Origin: an uncultured Faecalibacterium sp. | GTDB lineage: Bacteria > Bacillota > Clostridia > Oscillospirales > Ruminococcaceae | Length of the DNA: 10,727 bases | Assembly (NCBI GenBank): GCA_934540955.1 | Contig: CAKTCY010000064.1 | Coordinates: forward strand, 1-10,727 | Direction of reading: 5' to 3' | Made by a program: the position numbers and the translations under genes | Part shown: positions 1-6,017 of the stretch, piece by piece | Layout of the letters: each line of letters begins with the position of its first letter | How positions within the stretch are numbered: the stretch's first letter is position 1 | Notes under the pieces: generated by a model | Databases searched by the model: none | Seen by the model: only the letters and a program-made list of their open reading frames with translations | What the model was told of the DNA's origin: nothing

Positions 1-209
1 TGCAGATCGCACAGCAGGAGAACCTGCTGCCCACCGACGAGGAGATCGACAAGCAGCTGGCTGAGCGCGCCGAAAAGGCCAAAAAGACGGTCGAGGAGAT
101 CAAGGCCAACACCGACGTTGCCGCCCTGCGCCGCAACGAGGGCATCCGTAAGGCTGCCGATTGGGTCATCGACCACTCCACCATCGAGGAAAAGGTAGAG
201 AGCAAGTAA
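1..209 (+). CDS. tig: Trigger factor, C-terminal fragment
   Basis: This is the last 68 codons of an open frame that enters from the left edge (first full codon at base 3) and stops with TAA at 207-209. The product reads as the helical C-terminal chaperone domain of trigger factor, the ribosome-associated folding factor that binds nascent chains at the exit tunnel. Supporting features are a QQENLLPTDEEIDKQLAE segment, which matches the family's 'EAIAxxExIxVTxEEIxxxL' helix, then a KKTVEEIK helix and a closing RKAADWVIDHS helix where the family has 'RxKALDFLVENA'. The ribosome-binding and PPIase domains would lie upstream, outside the window. The stop is followed by a repeated structured element and a strong terminator, so tig ends a transcript here. 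Identification rests on the C-terminal pattern only and would be firmer with the full gene. Confidence 0.8.
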   Translation, partial: QIAQQENLLPTDEEIDKQLAERAEKAKKTVEEIKANTDVAALRRNEGIRKAADWVIDHSTIEEKVESK

Positions 210-225
210 GCGCTGACGGTTTGGA

Positions 226-260
226 ATGCGCTCCGCTTTGCTTTGCGCATCAATAGCGGA
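226..260 (+). repeat. 35-base interleaved inverted-repeat element, copy 1 (tig 3' UTR)
   Basis: Two inverted repeats are interleaved. ATGCGC (226-231) pairs with GCGCAT (245-250), and TCCGCT (232-237) pairs with AGCGGA (255-260). The second pair starts inside the loop of the first, so the RNA would form either a pseudoknot or two mutually exclusive hairpins. The same 35-base layout recurs at 3436-3470. Both copies are followed by AAA, an AT-rich linker and a + strand terminator. Copy 1 begins 17 bases after the tig stop codon. The linker between the two stems is short (4 bases), so switching between hairpins may be easier than a simultaneous pseudoknot. I do not recognise a named RNA family here. 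Confidence 0.6.
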
Positions 261-278
261 AAAATCCTTTAAATTTCG

Positions 279-318
279 GGACACCGGAGCGTCTGCGGAC
301 GCTCCGGTGTCCTTTTTT
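279..318 (+). terminator. Rho-independent terminator of tig
   Basis: A perfect 15-bp stem (279-293 with 298-312) is closed by a TGCG loop on a C-G pair, giving C(UGCG)G, a UNCG-type tetraloop. Six Ts follow at 313-318. It lies 70 bases after the tig stop, with the 35-base element between them. Confidence 0.93.
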
Positions 319-324
319 CACGGA

Positions 325-368
325 AGATAAAAAACAAATGCCGGGCGGTCCGCAGACCGTCCGGCATT
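325..368 (-). terminator. Rho-independent terminator of the marR-type gene
   Basis: A 14-bp stem pairs 337-350 with 355-368, with one G-T pair. On the minus strand the loop reads TGCG on a C-G pair, again UNCG type, and is followed by TTGTTTTTTAT across 325-337. It starts 15 bases after the stop codon at 383-385. It faces the tig terminator, so the two convergent genes are insulated by separate hairpins. Confidence 0.9.
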
Positions 369-382
369 GGCTGTATAAGCCC

Positions 383-817
383 TTATGAAAACTGCAGCAG
401 GATCTCGTCCAGATTTTTCCCGATGACCTCCATGGTGCGGAAGAACGCCTCCCGGGTGGCGGCATCGGTGTTGTGCAGCAGGCGGGCAAAAAAGCGCTCC
501 TGCACCTCACGCCCCCGCGCGATGACCGGCTGCGCCTTTTCGGTGCACAGCAGCTGGGTCTTGCGGCGGTCGCCCGCCACGGCGCGGCGCTCCAGATACC
601 CCTCCTGCACCAGACGGTCCACGTTTACCGAAACGAGATTGGCCTTGATCTTGCGGATTTCCACGATATCCCGGGCGGTGGTGCAGTCCGGGTTATTGGC
701 TAAAAACATCAGGATATCAAAGGCGGTCTGAGGCAGCTTGAGTTCCTGACACAGCGGTTTGCACATGGCATTGTAGGCCTGCGCGGTCTTGAAGCTGATC
801 TCTATGGTAGGGTTCAT
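383..817 (-). CDS. MarR-family winged-helix transcriptional regulator
   Basis: The product is 144 residues, the usual length for MarR dimers that bind palindromic DNA and often release it on ligand binding. An N-terminal helix (about 5-25) would help form the dimer. A winged helix-turn-helix follows: LPQTAFDILMFLA (28-40), TTARDIVEIRKI (46-57) and a recognition helix around NLVSVNVDRLVQEGYLERR (60-78). The wing carries the family's D-x-R signature at D83-R84-R85, followed by TQLLCTEKA, which stands for the usual 'xxxLTxxG'. A C-terminal helix (118-142) completes the dimer interface. The ATG is supported by AAAGGAG at 824-830, six bases upstream. It has its own consensus promoter and terminator. 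An inverted repeat at its transcription start suggests self-repression. It lies 138 bases downstream of feoAB in the same direction, but a terminator separates them. Its ligand and wider regulon are unknown. Confidence 0.9.
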   Translation of the reverse strand: MNPTIEISFKTAQAYNAMCKPLCQELKLPQTAFDILMFLANNPDCTTARDIVEIRKIKANLVSVNVDRLVQEGYLERRAVAGDRRKTQLLCTEKAQPVIARGREVQERFFARLLHNTDAATREAFFRTMEVIGKNLDEILLQFS

Positions 818-843
818 GGGGCGCTCCTTTTGTTCTTATATAG

Positions 844-863
844 ATAGTTCATTTTTGAAGTAT
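844..863. promoter_or_regulatory. Candidate operator at the marR start site
   Basis: An inverted repeat with 8-base half-sites (ATAGTTCA and TGAAGTAT) flanks TTTT, with one mismatched pair (847/860). It overlaps the end of the -10 box and covers the expected transcription start. A bound MarR dimer would block its own promoter. The size and AT-rich character fit MarR operators; that this regulator binds here is inference. Confidence 0.5.
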
Positions 864-890
864 TATAGTGCAGATGAAGGGAGATGTCAA
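862..890 (-). promoter_or_regulatory. Sigma-A promoter of the marR-type gene
   Basis: On the minus strand a perfect TTGACA (885-890) and a perfect TATAAT (862-867) are 17 bases apart. The expected start is near 855, giving a leader of about 38 bases to the ATG at 817. The -35 box sits three bases from the T-tract of the feoAB terminator, so the gene starts afresh immediately after feoAB ends. Confidence 0.9.
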
Positions 891-939
891 GAGAAAAAGA
901 GAACCGGCACGTCCTGCGGACGCGCCGGTTCTCTTTTTC
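891..939 (-). terminator. Rho-independent terminator of feoAB
   Basis: A long hairpin pairs 893-908 with 924-939 and 910-914 with 918-922, with one A/C mismatch at 909/923 and a three-base loop. On the minus strand the 3' arm ends in TTTTT (894-898). It lies 17 bases after the feoAB stop. As the flanks are A5 and T5, it could stop transcription in both directions. Confidence 0.9.
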
Positions 940-955
940 AATATGATGATTGCGT

Positions 956-3298
956 TCAGAACACCGCCACGGCGACCAGACGCACCAGCAGGGCACACAG
1001 CCATGCCACGGCGCACTGGTTGACCACCATGATGGTGGCCCACTTGCCGCCAAGCTCCCGCTTGACCGAGGCCACTGCCGCGATGCAGGGGGTGTACAGC
1101 AGGCAGAACACCAGCAGCGGTGCGGCCTGTGCCGGGGTGAGGGCTGCGGTCAGGGCTGCGGTGGAGCCGAAGAGGATGAGCAGCGAGGACACCACGCTCT
1201 CCTTGGCCATAAAGCCGGTGATGAGGGCGGTGGAGATGCGCCAGTCCGCAAAGCCCAGCGGGGCAAACAGCGGGGCGATATCGCCCGCGATGCGTGCCAG
1301 AATGCTGGCCTGCGGGTCGGCGGTCAGCGACAGCTGCAAGTCAAAGTTCTGCAGGAACCAGATGACGATAGTGGCGGCAAAGATGACCGTAAAAGCCTTC
1401 TGCAAGAAGTCCCGTGCCTTTTCCCACAGCAGCTGCGCCACGTTTTTCAGGCCGGGCAGGCGGTAGTTGGGCAGCTCCATGACAAAGGGCACGGCCTCGC
1501 CCTTGAACACGGTGCTCTTGAGCAGCAGTGCCGCCAGCACGCCCACCACGATGCCGGTAAAGTACAGCAGCACCATCACAAGGCCCGCATACTGCGGGAA
1601 GAACGCCGCCGCAAACAGGCTGTAGATGGGCAGCTTTGCCGAGCAGCTCATGAACGGGGTGAGCAGGATGGTCATTTTGCGGTCGCGCTCCGAGGGCAGG
1701 GTGCGGCTTGCCATGACGCCGGGCACCGTGCAGCCAAAGCCGATGAGCATGGGCACGATGCTGCGGCCGGAAAGGCCGATGCGGCGCAGCAGCTTATCCA
1801 TCACAAAGGCCACACGGGCCATGTAACCGGTATCCTCCAGCATGGAGAGGAAGAAGAACAGCACCACGATGATGGGCAGAAAGCTCAGCACGCTGCCCAC
1901 GCCGGTAAAGATGCCGTCGATGACCAGCGAGTGCACCGCCGCGTTGACGTTCCAGCTGGTCAGGGCGGTGTCCACAACGCCGGTCAGGGCGTCGATGCCC
2001 ATCTCCATGAGGTTCTGGAAGAACAGGCCGATGACATTGAAGGTAAGGAAGAACACCAGACCCATGATGGCGATAAACGCCGGGATGGCGGTGTACTTGC
2101 CGGTAAGGAACTTATCAATGCGGTTGGAGCGCAGCTGCTCCTTGCTTTCGTGGGGCTTGACCACCGTCTGCGCCACCAGCTCCTGAATAAAGGAGAAGCG
2201 CATATCCGCAATGGCGGCGGCGCGGTCCAGCCCGCGCTCCTGCTCCATCTGCACGATGATGTGCTCGATCATTTCTTTTTCGTTCTGGTCCAGCTTCAAC
2301 GCTTCCTCAATGCGGGGGTCGCCCTCCACCAGCTTGGTGGCGGCGAACCGCACCGGGATGCCCGCCGCCTTGGCGTGATCCTCGATGAGGTGCTGGATGC
2401 CGTGGATGCAGCGGTGCACCGCGCCGCCGTGGTCGTCCTCGCTGCAAAAATCCATGCGCCCGGGGCGCTCCTGATACTTTGCCACATGGACGGCGTGGTC
2501 TACCAGTTCGTCCACGCCCTCGTTCTTGGCGGCGGAAATGGGGATGACCGGGATGCCCAGCATAGCCTCCATCTTGTTGATGCGTACCGTGCCGCCGTTG
2601 CCGCGCATTTCGTCCATCATGTTCAGCGCCAGCACCATGGGGATGTCCAGCTCCATCAGCTGCATGGTCAGGTAGAGGTTGCGCTCGATGTTGGTGGCAT
2701 CCACGATATTGATGATGCCGGTGGGCTTTTCGCCGATGATGAACTGCCGGGTGACGATCTCCTCGCTGGAATAGGGGGACATGGAGTAGATGCCCGGCAG
2801 GTCGGTGACCTCGGTCTCCGGGTGACCCTTGATGGCACCGCTCTTGCGGTCCACCGTCACGCCCGGAAAGTTGCCCACGTGCTGGTTGGAGCCGGTGAGC
2901 TGGTTGAACAGGGTGGTCTTGCCGCAGTTCTGGTTGCCCGCCAGTGCAAAGGTCAGGGTCTTATCCTCCGGCAGGGGATGCTCCCCCTCCTTGGTGTGGT
3001 ACTTGCCGCCCTCGCCAAGACCCGGGTGCTCCACCATTTTTCCGTCCACCGGGGCGTGCACCGCCGGGGTCTTTTCGGTGGGGGTCACGGTGATCTGTGC
3101 CGCGTCGTCCAGACGCAGGGTCAGCTCATAGCCGTGGATGCGCAGCTCCATGGGGTCGCCCATGGGTGCCAGCTTTACCAGCGTGACCTCTGCCCCGGGG
3201 ATCAGACCCATATCCAGAAAATGCTGCCGCAGTGCGCCTGCACCGCCCACTGCATCCACTATGGCGCTTTTGCCGATCTGTAACTCTTTTAACGTCAT
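956..3298 (-). CDS. feoB: Ferrous iron transporter, FeoA-FeoB fusion
   Basis: This 780-residue protein joins two Feo components that are separate in E. coli and imports Fe(II) across the cytoplasmic membrane. Residues 1-75 form a FeoA SH3-like domain (LGLIPG-type turn at 30-35, then APMGDPMELRIHGYEL). A linker of about 40 residues follows. The G domain shows G1 GNQNCGKT (121-128), G2 around PGVTVD (145-150), G3 DLPG (166-169), G4 NMMD (226-229) and a G5-like SAAKNEG (255-261). The membrane part starts near 400 and contains the gate motifs GFGCTVPGVMASR (520-532, with C523) and PFMSCSAKLPIYSLFAAAFF (548-567). Later helices include GFMAKESVVSSLLILF (695-710) and the C-terminal LLYTPC segment (733-738). 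Nothing essential is missing. The ATG has AAGAAGG nine bases upstream (3308-3314). It has its own promoter with overlapping dyads and its own terminator. Only the metal-dependent control is inferred. Confidence 0.96.
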   Translation of the reverse strand: MTLKELQIGKSAIVDAVGGAGALRQHFLDMGLIPGAEVTLVKLAPMGDPMELRIHGYELTLRLDDAAQITVTPTEKTPAVHAPVDGKMVEHPGLGEGGKYHTKEGEHPLPEDKTLTFALAGNQNCGKTTLFNQLTGSNQHVGNFPGVTVDRKSGAIKGHPETEVTDLPGIYSMSPYSSEEIVTRQFIIGEKPTGIINIVDATNIERNLYLTMQLMELDIPMVLALNMMDEMRGNGGTVRINKMEAMLGIPVIPISAAKNEGVDELVDHAVHVAKYQERPGRMDFCSEDDHGGAVHRCIHGIQHLIEDHAKAAGIPVRFAATKLVEGDPRIEEALKLDQNEKEMIEHIIVQMEQERGLDRAAAIADMRFSFIQELVAQTVVKPHESKEQLRSNRIDKFLTGKYTAIPAFIAIMGLVFFLTFNVIGLFFQNLMEMGIDALTGVVDTALTSWNVNAAVHSLVIDGIFTGVGSVLSFLPIIVVLFFFLSMLEDTGYMARVAFVMDKLLRRIGLSGRSIVPMLIGFGCTVPGVMASRTLPSERDRKMTILLTPFMSCSAKLPIYSLFAAAFFPQYAGLVMVLLYFTGIVVGVLAALLLKSTVFKGEAVPFVMELPNYRLPGLKNVAQLLWEKARDFLQKAFTVIFAATIVIWFLQNFDLQLSLTADPQASILARIAGDIAPLFAPLGFADWRISTALITGFMAKESVVSSLLILFGSTAALTAALTPAQAAPLLVFCLLYTPCIAAVASVKRELGGKWATIMVVNQCAVAWLCALLVRLVAVAVF

Positions 3299-3334
3299 AT
3301 CCGTCTGCCTTCTTTATATGTACCATTTTTATGT

Positions 3335-3369
3335 GTTAGTCTGTGTTAACAAATGTAGTATAGACTAAC
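3335..3369. promoter_or_regulatory. Candidate operator over the feoAB promoter
   Basis: An inverted repeat GTTAGTC (3335-3341) / GACTAAC (3363-3369) brackets the -10 box and start site of feoAB. Inside it lie a GTTAAC palindrome (3345-3350) and a TAGTATAGACTA near-palindrome (3356-3367, one mismatched pair). The TTAG/CTAA half-sites recall sites of DtxR/IdeR-type metal repressors more than a Fur box. The structure is visible; the protein that binds is a guess. Confidence 0.45.
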
Positions 3370-3385
3370 TAATAGCGGATGTCAA
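3357..3385 (-). promoter_or_regulatory. Sigma-A promoter of feoAB
   Basis: On the minus strand TTGACA (3380-3385) and TATACT (3357-3362) are 17 bases apart. Transcription would start near 3350, leaving a leader of about 52 bases to the ATG at 3298. Such a near-consensus promoter for an iron importer would need strong repression when iron is plentiful, which fits the overlapping dyads. Confidence 0.88.
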
Positions 3386-3435
3386 TAGAGAATATGGGGG
3401 AGTTGCTTGCAGATTTCCGGGTGGGACGATTCAAA

Positions 3436-3470
3436 ATGCCCTCCGTTACACTCTGGGCATATTCAGCGGA
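3436..3470 (+). repeat. 35-base interleaved inverted-repeat element, copy 2 (orphan)
   Basis: This has the same design as 226-260. ATGCCC (3436-3441) pairs with GGGCAT (3455-3460), and TCCGTT (3442-3447) pairs with AGCGGA (3465-3470) with one G-T pair. Relative to copy 1, the fifth pair of the first stem changes from G-C to C-G on both sides, while the loop bases differ freely. Total length and every internal spacing are identical. The + strand terminator begins 17 bases later, as for copy 1. No + strand gene precedes it in the window, so it may belong to a small stand-alone RNA or be a mobile repeat. Confidence 0.6.
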
Positions 3471-3487
3471 AAGATTATTTTTATTTT

Positions 3488-3526
3488 GCGTTTGTCGCGC
3501 TCTGCGGAGCGCTCCAAACGCTTTTT
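3488..3526 (+). terminator. Rho-independent terminator on the + strand with no upstream gene
   Basis: GCGTTTG (3488-3494) pairs with CAAACGC (3515-3521) and GCGCTC (3497-3502) with GAGCGC (3507-3512), separated by a two-base internal loop on each side. The TGCG loop sits on a C-G pair, and TTTTT follows at 3522-3526. The T-tract shows + strand polarity. Both flanking genes, feoAB and galE, are on the minus strand, so this terminator implies a + strand transcript of unknown origin. Confidence 0.8.
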
Positions 3527-3544
3527 CACGAGTGGAGTTTGCGC

Positions 3545-3585
3545 AAAAAAGCACCGCACACTCTCGGGCGAGAGGATGCGGTGCT
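3545..3585 (-). terminator. Rho-independent terminator of galE
   Basis: The outer stem pairs 3551-3558 (GCACCGCA) with 3577-3584. The inner stem pairs CTCTC (3561-3565) with GAGAG (3570-3574). The minus-strand tail is T6 (3545-3550). It lies 17 bases after the galE stop. Confidence 0.92.
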
Positions 3586-3601
3586 CCGGTTCAAATCATT
3601 A

Positions 3602-4627
3602 TTACTTCACGGTGTGGTAGCCGTCGGGGTTGTTCTTCTGCCAGTTCCAGCTGTCGGCGCACATCTCCTCGATGCCGTACTCAGCCACCCAGCCAAGCTC
3701 GTTCTTGGCCTTGGTGGGGTCTGCGTAGCACTCCGCGATATCGCCGGGGCGGCGATCCTCGATGACGTAGGGGATCTCCTTGCCGCAGGCCTTGGAGAAG
3801 GCGTGGATGACATCCAGCACGCTGTAACCCTTGCCGGTGCCCAGATTGCAGATGAAGAGGCCGCAGCCGGTCTCCAGCTTGCGGATGGCGCACACATGGC
3901 CCCGGGCCAGATCCACAACGTGGATGTAGTCACGCACACCGGTGCCGTCCGGGGTGGGGTAGTCGTTGCCAAAGACGTGCACCTTTTCCAGCTTGCCCAC
4001 AGCCACCTTGGCGATGTAGGGCATCAGGTTATTGGGGATGCCGTTGGGGTCCTCGCCGATCAGGCCGCTCTTGTGGGCACCGATGGGGTTGAAGTAGCGC
4101 AGCAGCGCCACATTCAGGCTGGGATCTGCCTTGCAGACGTCCTGCAGGATGCGCTCGGTGAAGGCCTTGGTGGTGCCGTAGGGGTTGGTGGTAGCGCCCA
4201 CGGGGAAGTCCTCGGTGATGGGCACGGTGGCGGGGTCGCCGTAGACGGTAGCGGAGGAGCTGAACACGAAGTTATGGCAGTCATGATGGCGCATCACGTC
4301 CAGAATGACCAGCGTGCAGTTGAGGTTATTATAGTAGTACTCGATGGGCTTGGACACACTCTCGCCCACAGCCTTGTAGGCTGCAAACTGGATGACTGCG
4401 GTGATGTCCGGGCACTCGGAGAAGATCTTCTCCACGTCCTCGTGACGGGTCATATCTGCATTATAGAAGCGGAAGTCCTTGCCGGTGATCTGCTTGACCC
4501 GGTCCAGAACCACAGGAGAAGCATTATAATAGTTATCTGCCACCACGATATCGTAGCCAGCGTTCAACAGCTCGATGCAGGTGTGGCTGCCGATGTAGCC
4601 GGCACCGCCGGAAACCAAAATTGCCAT
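3602..4627 (-). CDS. galE: UDP-glucose 4-epimerase
   Basis: This 341-residue short-chain dehydrogenase family enzyme interconverts UDP-galactose and UDP-glucose with bound NAD in the cytoplasm, the last step of the Leloir pathway. It also supplies UDP-galactose for glycans. The Rossmann fold opens with GGAGYIG (7-13). SSSATVYG (123-130) holds the catalytic serine, and YGTTK (150-154) gives the Tyr150/Lys154 pair. NNL (100-102) and RYFNPIGAH (177-185) are further family landmarks. RRPGDIAECYADPTKA (292-306) is the sugar-binding C-terminal segment. In it, Cys300 occupies the position of E. coli Tyr299, the residue that restricts E. coli GalE to UDP-Gal/Glc; human GALE has Cys there and also accepts N-acetyl sugars. 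A GAGAGG-type ribosome binding site lies nine bases before the ATG. It is a single-gene unit, separated from galM by a terminator. Length is normal for the family (about 338). Confidence 0.96.
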   Translation of the reverse strand: MAILVSGGAGYIGSHTCIELLNAGYDIVVADNYYNASPVVLDRVKQITGKDFRFYNADMTRHEDVEKIFSECPDITAVIQFAAYKAVGESVSKPIEYYYNNLNCTLVILDVMRHHDCHNFVFSSSATVYGDPATVPITEDFPVGATTNPYGTTKAFTERILQDVCKADPSLNVALLRYFNPIGAHKSGLIGEDPNGIPNNLMPYIAKVAVGKLEKVHVFGNDYPTPDGTGVRDYIHVVDLARGHVCAIRKLETGCGLFICNLGTGKGYSVLDVIHAFSKACGKEIPYVIEDRRPGDIAECYADPTKAKNELGWVAEYGIEEMCADSWNWQKNNPDGYHTVK

Positions 4628-4674
4628 AGCCGAGTACCTCTCTCATATCGTATTATCACTTTTATCTCTTTGCG

Positions 4675-4689
4675 CCGGGCGCTGCCCGG
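4675..4689 (-). other. Hairpin in the galE leader
   Basis: A perfect CCGGGC/GCCCGG stem closes a three-base loop, 48 bases before the galE start codon. No T-tract follows, so it is not a terminator. It may stabilise the leader or be incidental in GC-rich DNA. Confidence 0.4.
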
Positions 4690-4698
4690 TCTGCTTAA

Positions 4699-4727
4699 AG
4701 CATACCGCTTTTTGCCGCCGACTGCAA
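4699..4727 (-). promoter_or_regulatory. Weak candidate promoter of galE
   Basis: On the minus strand TTGCAG (4722-4727) and TATGCT (4699-4704) are 17 bases apart. Both boxes are partial matches (3/6 and 4/6). The leader would be about 65 bases. The rest of the gap between galE and the terminator at 4868 holds no other feature I can support. galE must have a promoter here because a terminator isolates it from galM, but this exact site is uncertain. Confidence 0.35.
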
Positions 4728-4867
4728 GGGGCGCTTTCTTTATTCAGATATATTTTTGTTGCATCTTCGCGCATTACACTTTTGATTGACAGAGATTTTT
4801 CGCACTTTTCACATGGAGAGAATGCGCCGTTTGTGCAAAACATAGAAATGGAATTCTCCTGCCACGC

Positions 4868-4897
4868 AAAAAACGTCTGCCGAGGCAGACGTTTTTT
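4868..4897 (-). terminator. Rho-independent terminator of galM (bidirectional form)
   Basis: CGTCTGC (4874-4880) pairs with GCAGACG (4885-4891) around a CGAG loop. The stem is flanked by A6 (4868-4873) and T6 (4892-4897), so it has the form of a terminator on both strands. It begins 15 bases after the galM stop and separates galM from galE. Confidence 0.93.
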
Positions 4898-4912
4898 GTG
4901 GTGTATCATTTT

Positions 4913-5986
4913 TTAAAGCTTTCCGCACTGCTTACCGGTAAAGAACCGCAGGGTGGTGGTGGCGCGGAACACCTTGCCCGCCCGCAGCACCGTGGAGGGG
5001 AACTCCGGGTGAGAGGGGCTGCAGGGATAGTGCTGGGTCTCCAGAGCAAAGCCGCCGTACTTGCGCAGAGGCTCGCCGCCCTTGCCCGGAGCAGGGCAGT
5101 CCTGCAAAAAGTTTCCGGTGTACAGCTGGATGCCCGGCTGGGTGGTGTACAGCTTCATGCTGATGCCGGTCTTATCGCTGGTAGCCCATGCGCAGATGCT
5201 CTGGCTGGAGCCGCGGGCGCGGTCGATGACATAGCAGTGGTCGTAGCCGCCGCCCACCATGGTGGTCTGGGAGAAGCCGGTGTCGATCTCCTTGCCGATG
5301 GTCTTGCCGGCGGTAAAGTCCATGGGGGTGTTCGCCACGGGCAGGATGTTGCCGGTGGGGCAGGTGGTATTGTTGCCCTCCAGATAGCGGGAGGCGTAGA
5401 TGCGCAGCTTCTGGTTCAGCACATCGCCGCCGCCATCCAGATTGAAGTAGCTGTGGTTGGTCAGATTTACAAGGGTGTCGGCGTCCGAGGACACACGGTA
5501 GTCCATGCGGAAGGTGTTATCATCGGTGAGGGTATAGCGCACCGCGATCTTCAGCGTGCCGGGAAAGCCGTCCTCGCCGTCGGGGCTTACGGCCTCCATC
5601 AGCAGGGTATCGCCGAAGTATTTCACCTCATAGATCTTCCGGGAAAAGCAGCCGTGCAGATGGTGCTCGCCGCAGTTTTTTTCCAGCTGATAGGTCTTGC
5701 CGCCCAAGGTAAAGACGGCGTTCTCGATGCGGTTGGCGTAGCGCCCCACAAAAGCACCGCAGCAGGTGCTGCCGGACGAGGTGAAGTCGTTTTCGTAATC
5801 TGCCATGGTGTCGTGACCCAGCACCACATCTACCGGGCCATTTTTGGCAGGAACGATAATATTTTTGATCACGCAGCCGTAATCCAACACACTGACGGAC
5901 ATTCCACCGGGGTTCGAGAGGATGTACTCGGTAACATTAGCGCCCTCTTTGGTCACACCGAAGGGCTTGGAACGGATCTGTGCCAT
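4913..5986 (-). CDS. galM: Aldose 1-epimerase (galactose mutarotase)
   Basis: This 357-residue beta-sandwich enzyme interconverts the alpha and beta anomers of galactose or glucose, giving galactokinase its alpha-D-galactose. Active-site landmarks are all present: GRYANRI (81-87), the LHG histidine (H111), TNHSYFNL with the general acid H178 (175-182), GYDHCY with D249 (247-252) and ALETQHYP with the catalytic base E316 (314-321). I start at the ATG at 5984-5986 because an AGGAGG lies nine bases before it and the sequence from MAQIRSKPFG fits the family's N-terminus. An in-frame ATG 21 codons upstream lies in a leader hairpin and has no ribosome binding site. There is no signal peptide, so it is cytoplasmic. 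It has its own promoter and terminator, so it is not cotranscribed with galE despite the shared pathway. No galK or galT is in the window. Confidence 0.95.
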   Translation of the reverse strand: MAQIRSKPFGVTKEGANVTEYILSNPGGMSVSVLDYGCVIKNIIVPAKNGPVDVVLGHDTMADYENDFTSSGSTCCGAFVGRYANRIENAVFTLGGKTYQLEKNCGEHHLHGCFSRKIYEVKYFGDTLLMEAVSPDGEDGFPGTLKIAVRYTLTDDNTFRMDYRVSSDADTLVNLTNHSYFNLDGGGDVLNQKLRIYASRYLEGNNTTCPTGNILPVANTPMDFTAGKTIGKEIDTGFSQTTMVGGGYDHCYVIDRARGSSQSICAWATSDKTGISMKLYTTQPGIQLYTGNFLQDCPAPGKGGEPLRKYGGFALETQHYPCSPSHPEFPSTVLRAGKVFRATTTLRFFTGKQCGKL

Positions 5987-5995
5987 TGGGCCTCG

Positions 5996-6001
5996 CCTCC
6001 T
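5996..6001 (-). promoter_or_regulatory. Ribosome binding site fixing the galM start
   Basis: AGGAGG on the minus strand, nine bases before the ATG at 5984-5986. It supports this start over the in-frame ATG at 6047-6049. Confidence 0.9.
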
Positions 6002-6017
6002 AAAGCTTTTTTCGGAA

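Noticed and set aside
950..3283. A 777-codon open frame on the + strand opposite feoAB
   Set aside because: It mirrors feoAB codon for codon, is rich in His, Gln and Gly from antisense reading of GC-rich codons, and has no recognisable domain.
3407..4789. A 460-codon + strand frame over the orphan element and galE
   Set aside because: It runs antisense through galE and across two terminators, and the product looks like nothing known.
4815..4860. A third copy of the 35-base element near AATGCGCCG in the galE-galM gap
   Set aside because: Only the first few bases match; neither inverted-repeat partner is present at the right spacing.
3602..5986. A galM-galE operon
   Set aside because: A strong terminator at 4868-4897 lies between them and the gap of about 285 bases has room for a separate promoter.
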